This document shows, in pieces, positions 59,245 to 64,000 of a stretch of 64,000 bases of DNA (position 1 is the stretch's first letter; every line of letters begins with the position of its first letter). A program made the position numbers and the translations under genes. Origin of the DNA: Aphrophora alni (Eukaryota > Arthropoda > Insecta > Hemiptera > Aphrophoridae); assembly GCA_963513935.1 (NCBI GenBank), contig OY740768.1:73880877-73944876 (forward strand), written 5' to 3'. Below the pieces are notes generated by a model. That model did not search any database. It worked only from the letters and a program-made list of their open reading frames with translations, and was not told the origin of the DNA.

Positions 59245-61340
59245 CGTAATAAAATGAAAAACAACAACTTCATAGAGGGTATTGCGAGATGTATTTGACT
59301 GTATACCGGAATAACATTTACGAGTAATGATAATAATAGCCTGTTAATATTCATATTCGACATTTGTTAGGAAAACAAGGTATACAATAACTGTATTTAG
59401 AGTATATAGTCAAACTTGTACATTGTCTTCCTTTTCCCAAGAATAACATAAAGAAACGAATCATACACTTTCTTCCCTTTCTGGTATTCTATTAATTAAG
59501 GGGTGACATAGCACTCCGTGTTTTAAATGTTGATTTAATGTCACTCCGTGTATAGTTGTATAGATATCAATTTACAAAATAATAATAATTTATTCTTTCA
59601 AATATATTTCGGAATTAAGACCTATTTATGTAATATAAATAGTGTTTCTAATCTCAGCTTATAATCTCACAAATAAGTCAATATATACTCTTACTACCCC
59701 TTAAAACACCTTAAAAATTAAAATTATAATCATACTCTATTCTTAAATGAGATCAAACTATGGCCCTCTATATTGTCTACTTAGTAACCTCCTCTGTTAA
59801 TTTATTTGGTAATATTCTACCTGATAACCGTAAACATTTTATAGTAGGCCTATCCTTGAAATGCATTTTAAAACCTGTAAGCACAACAACTCATCAAAAG
59901 TCTCTAAACATTATATACAATTACAAGTATAAATAAAATAGTTTTATCAAACAAATGGTGTAAATTACACCATTTACCCCAATTTTGAGTCGTATTTACC
60001 CCAAACTTAGCAGGTCGCCTAAAAAACTGTTTGCTTTTGGAAAATTAAATATTATTTGTGGCTAGGCATGTTTTGCAGCACAAGTTCTTTCTTTAAATAT
60101 ACATATAAATGATAATTGTGTAGTAAACTTGGTCCCTAGACTTTTATTTGAATCCTTCATTCTGCATTAGATTTTATTTTGTAGTAATTTAATATTTCAC
60201 TTTCAAAAATAATTTGTTTTTACATTTTAAGAGCCATTATTATTTTGTAGCCATTAAATGATGTAGTCGTAGTAATGTTATAATCTTGTTAATACATTTC
60301 TCGAGCATCTTAAAAAGTATCATATACAACAAAGGATAAATTCGTTGAAAACGTTCTCTAAATTTCCCTTTTTTAAAGGTTTATAAAACTGTAAGGCTGA
60401 CAGGTTTCCCGATGTGATTTACTTCTATCGTGTATCAAGACAAAATAAACCTTCAGATGTTTACATTTTGTAGAGAAAAGATGGAAACGATTCACTTACA
60501 TTCCTAAATGGTAATTTCGTTTCTCACCCATTTAATCTCTTGGTTACATATTCGTAATTAGACTAGTTGTAATACTTTAATGAGTAATAAAAAAGTGAAA
60601 TTTAATATATTTCTTAGTTTGGGGAGTCACTCTTTTTCAAATATTTTACTAAATATATTTCACATTTCACCAAAAATGGAAAAAAAAGATATCGGTAAAG
60701 ACGAATTATTTAAGCTGTCAATGAAGTTTAGTTGTTTCCCTACATTTTAAGCCTTATCGTTGTTTAATTTTATCTAACAATGTGTGAAGACAATTCGTGC
60801 AGTTTTTGTGCACTGTTAATTAAATTTTATAATTCAATATTGTAAGGTTTCTTTCGTATTCCTAAAATGACAATTTACGATTTCCGCAAAATTTTCTCTC
60901 AAGATCTTCAGCACATTTTGCTAGAGTTGGATCACTAAGCACTCAAACAAAAGGTATTGGTTGTCATCAGCCTAAAAATGTTGGTTTAGTTATCGGTTAG
61001 AAAAAAAGTAAGTAAATAATCAAGGAATGATCAAAGAGGTATTTTTTTAAATTCAGTTATTCCAGTTTATATTAAAAGTTTGAAAAAGTAAAAAATAAAG
61101 TCCCACAACAAGGTACTAAATTACAAACTAATCCAATTCAGGAATATTTGAATAAAAACTAATACAAATCTTGGCAGCTAACAAAAATGTCTAATTCAAA
61201 TATATAAGATTTAGGATTAGAAATAACTTATTGTTCAAGCATACGGTCCATTTAAATAAACATCTTTTGGGTTATATTTATTTAAAATTGCGTCTTTCTG
61301 TGACGCTCAGAATCTTTTCTAACCAACAATTGATATTACG
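59245..61340. other. AT-rich DNA, nothing recognised
   Basis: One TAGGCCTA palindrome at 59845-59852; no coding frame or repeat family supported. Confidence 0.5.
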
Positions 61341-61349
61341 TTCAACGAC

Positions 61350-62125
61350 GAATTCTGTCATAGAAGATTATATTCCTGTTTTCTGTTAGAGAAGACTCTA
61401 AAAGTGTTCTATGATCGAAAAAAGTGTATTTCGGTCATAGAAGAATTCAGTCACAGAAGATTGGGTCAGAGAAGAAACCTGAAAAATACTTTCGGTTAGA
61501 CAAGACGATTCATTGTAAAGTGTGGTGGTGCTTGGATTTGAAGGCACATATTATTTATACGAGTATGTTTAATTTCTAGAATCGCATGGTCTCACAAATG
61601 ATAAAACCTAACCTAACCTAAGCTAACCTACTGTTAAGTTAATTGTGTTTCTATTTGTTTGCCAAAAGTTGTCTTAACAGAGAACATGGGATAAGACAAT
61701 TAAAAATACATTTTGCATTGAATATCAATTAAATAACATTCGTCTTCATTCCCATTTGCCTGCCTAACGCAGAGAAGTTCTTTCGGTCAGAGAAGAAAGC
61801 CGTAACAAATTTTCGGTCAGAGAAGGTTTTGGTTACAGAAGAATCGTTTTAAGAAATGAAACAAGTGTTTACTTCAAAGAAGAAAACTATGACGTATTCT
61901 CAGTCAGAAAAGAATTCTGTCACAGAAGATTCCGTTGAAAAAGATGATTTCAAAAATCAAACAACAGATTCGGTCAGAGAAGAAAGCTGTGACGAATTTT
62001 CGATCATAGAAGATTTCTGTCAAGGAAGATTCATTTTTAGAAGTTTTTTTTTAACAGTTTTTTTTGGTCAGAGAAAATTTCGGTCACAGAAGATACGGTC
62101 AGAGAAATCAGTCTCTAAACAAATT
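61350..62125 (+). repeat. Irregular array of about 18 TTCGGTCAGAGAAGA-like motifs
   Basis: Cores such as TTTCGGTCAGAGAAGAA, TTCTGTCACAGAAGATT and TTTCGATCATAGAAGATT occur about 7 times in 61350-61510 and about 11 times in 61780-62125, spaced 16-60 bases apart. Several are near-palindromes (TTCTGTCACAGAA). The 95-codon frame 61856-62143 is a translation of the array (repeated Ser/Glu/Lys), not a supported gene. The spacer 61515-61775 lacks the motif. Confidence 0.85.
61607..61631 (+). repeat. Telomere-like CCTAA run
   Basis: Three perfect CCTAA units followed by GCTAA and CCTAC. CCTAA/TTAGG is the insect telomere repeat. Five units are too few to prove telomeric origin, but the position inside the motif array is notable. 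Confidence 0.7.
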
Positions 62126-62149
62126 CTTGAAAACCATTGCTAATTGTAT

Positions 62150-63435
62150 TTTTTAGCTGGTTTATCGTAGTATAAATTTTAACTAGCCATTTAAAAAAGG
62201 AAAGGAAAAAACAAAACCTCGTATAAAAAGAACCTTATTCCTGAATTGCATGGCTACTGCTAGACCCGTTCGACCGAAACTCTGTTACCAAATTAAAATA
62301 TACAACCAAAATGTCAAGTTAAACTATCAGTTTACGTGGATTGGTCCGTTTTAACTGTGTCGTTTTACAAGAAAGCAAAGGAATATACTTAGGTTTCTTA
62401 TTCTTGTTCATAATTTATGTCTTAATATTTGTGAGCAAAAAGATGAAGACAAGTTAAAGCAGAGTTTGTAAAAAAGCGACAGTTAGCTTTTTACAGTGAA
62501 AGCCGCTTACGAGTTTTACAACTTAATACTTTTGTGCTCTGATTTTAGTACCACAAAAGAATAACTAAACTTTCTGTAAAACTTTGCTTCTCATTTTCTC
62601 AATATACTTTGAAACCTCTATTATTTGTTCACACCAAATCTGATATTTGTAACTGGGTTTGTTAATTTCCTCATTTAAAAGACATATATTGCAATAATTT
62701 TATGAAGTAAATAAAATTGTCATTTTGCGGAGTTTATTGTGCAAAGATTGCATACATTATTTTGTTTGAGATTCAATATTTCAACACTTCACTTCATTTT
62801 TTTTTAAATGTTGTGCGTGTTTATATTGTATTTATTTTTTTACATTTTACAAAATATATTGCCAAATTTAAAAAAAAAAACATAAATAAAATGAGAAAAT
62901 ATAATTACATTTTTTTTTCTTTTTTAGTAACGTAACATGTTACCAAACAATTTTAAACTACTAAAGAAACAAAAATTGAAGACCCGTATTTCAACAATTT
63001 ATATTTTAAATCAAATTTATATAGGCCTATACATTTTTGTTATGAAAAAATTACATATTGACATTCTTAGATGATAATATGTATATTTAAAATTTAATGG
63101 GAAAATACCACCTGCCAACTTGTCCCTTTGGACAGAGTATTGTCAATGTATGAACGAACTATTATATGCTTGACTATTTCTTTATTTTATTTATAGTAAA
63201 CTACTAAATATACAAACCAAAGAGTGTTTTAGGTTAATTATTACCCATTTTACATTTAAGGAAAAGTAAGGCCAGTGTAAATGCAAGAAACATTGGTTTA
63301 TCATTTAACATTACAAATCAAATTATAACAGAGTAGATAAAATTACTTATATAATTTAAAATGATAACCGTAAATAATAATAAATAAATATTAAATAATC
63401 AATCGCTGATTTTTTTAAAAATTACTTATTAATTT
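62150..63435. other. AT-rich DNA, nothing recognised
   Basis: The 72-codon frame at 62717-62935 runs through homopolymers and is not supported. One TAGGCCTA palindrome at 63022-63029. Confidence 0.5.
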
Positions 63436-63439
63436 TTCA

Positions 63440-63545
63440 ATAATTTATTTAATACTTTGGAACAATTCCTAAACATTATTTCTAAAAGATTTCCATTATT
63501 TATATTCGAGTAATTTGAATTGAAGTATTTGTTTATTATTAGACA
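63440..63545 (+). repeat. Dispersed repeat family, copy 3 (partial)
   Basis: Contains ACATTATTTCTAAAAG, TTATTTATATTCGAGTAATT and TGAATTGAAGTATTTG in the same order as copies at 40.1 and 59.0 kb; the right half is lost or too diverged. Confidence 0.5.
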
Positions 63546-64000
63546 AATTAGACTACTATTTAGGTTATTAATTTATGTTATTTAACGATAAAGTGTAATT
63601 ACGTTTAAACGGAATTTTATAAACAACAGTCAGGAAAAACTGTTCTGCATCGATGGGTTACCAATAAATAACTACAGTGTAAGTTATAATTTATAAAACT
63701 ACTTCATTGAGCCATACGGTAATATAATTTTTTGATAAGGTGAATGGTTTTACTCTTGAGAGAAAATAAAAAAAATTTGATATTTAAAGGAAAATTAAAG
63801 ATACAAAAAAATTTCACAAACTTTCAATCTCTTCCACAACCAAAAACCAAGTAAAATTAAAAAAAAAAAAAAAAATCATCACCAAAATGTCAATTGGGTA
63901 TTTCCGAGTCAAAAAGTAGAATTTGTGGAGGGATGGTAATTAATACTTATAATTATTACTGAAAATAGTTAAAGCAGTAAATAGTATTATTTAATTTCCC
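63546..64000. other. AT-rich end of window
   Basis: An A-run near 63859-63873; nothing else recognised. Confidence 0.5.

Noticed and set aside
61856..62143. 95-codon Ser/Glu/Lys-rich ATG frame
   Set aside because: It is a translation of the TTCGGTCAGAGAAGA-like array; the repeat explains its composition.

Overview
The window is AT-rich (roughly 27% G+C by eye) nuclear DNA of an animal, most likely an insect or other arthropod. The reasons are long simple-sequence tracts, many decayed transposable elements whose families are common in arthropods (R1-clade LINE, RTE-type LINE, Penelope-like element, Mutator-like transposase, a possible mariner end), and a short stretch of the insect telomere-type repeat CCTAA. 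I see no intact protein-coding gene, no rRNA or tRNA gene, and nothing bacterial. Almost every ATG-to-stop frame is a chance product of AT-rich or simple-repeat DNA. The real signal is in broken frames.

Layout. 1-19.2 kb: mostly unrecognised non-coding DNA with two simple-repeat tracts and two GC-balanced patches (8.3 and 9.1-9.5 kb) that could be old exons. 19.27-20.56 kb: the 3' half of an R1-clade retrotransposon, plus strand. 21.4-22.3 kb: a Mutator-like transposase remnant, minus strand. 22.9-29.2 kb: long CA and AT tracts plus three separate minisatellites (about 125, 75 and 85 bp units). Among these lies a minus-strand relic of an uncharacterised protein family (25.65-26.36 kb). 29.5-31 kb: degenerate repeats and one exon-like frame ending at a perfect splice donor. 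33.9 kb: a promoter-like TATA/5' leader. 35.6-37 kb: a possible mariner end and a run of broken minus-strand frames. 39-45 kb: an RT-like scrap, a 140-codon hydrophobic frame, a GC-rich island and an exon-like frame. 48.0-49.66 kb: a degenerate Penelope-like element with RT and GIY-YIG endonuclease. A 97-bp inverted copy of its own RT segment is inserted inside it, flanked by a 27-bp duplication. 50.66-51.03 kb: a near-perfect hairpin with 153-bp arms. 55.4-56.05 kb: the C-terminus of an RTE-type LINE, part of which has been amplified into five 77-bp tandem copies. 57.0-57.6 kb: a jockey/I-type RNase H remnant, minus strand. 61.35-62.12 kb: an irregular array of about 18 short motifs, split by a spacer holding the telomere-like run.

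How it fits together: this is a repeat-dense intergenic or intronic region. The elements are dead (stops and frameshifts everywhere) and do not form a functional pathway. The most interesting structures are secondary rearrangements of dead elements: the inverted self-insertion in the Penelope-like element, the LINE-tail minisatellite, and the long hairpin. A palindrome, TAGGCCTA, also occurs far more often than base composition predicts. All family assignments come from reading translated motifs by eye; no search was run.
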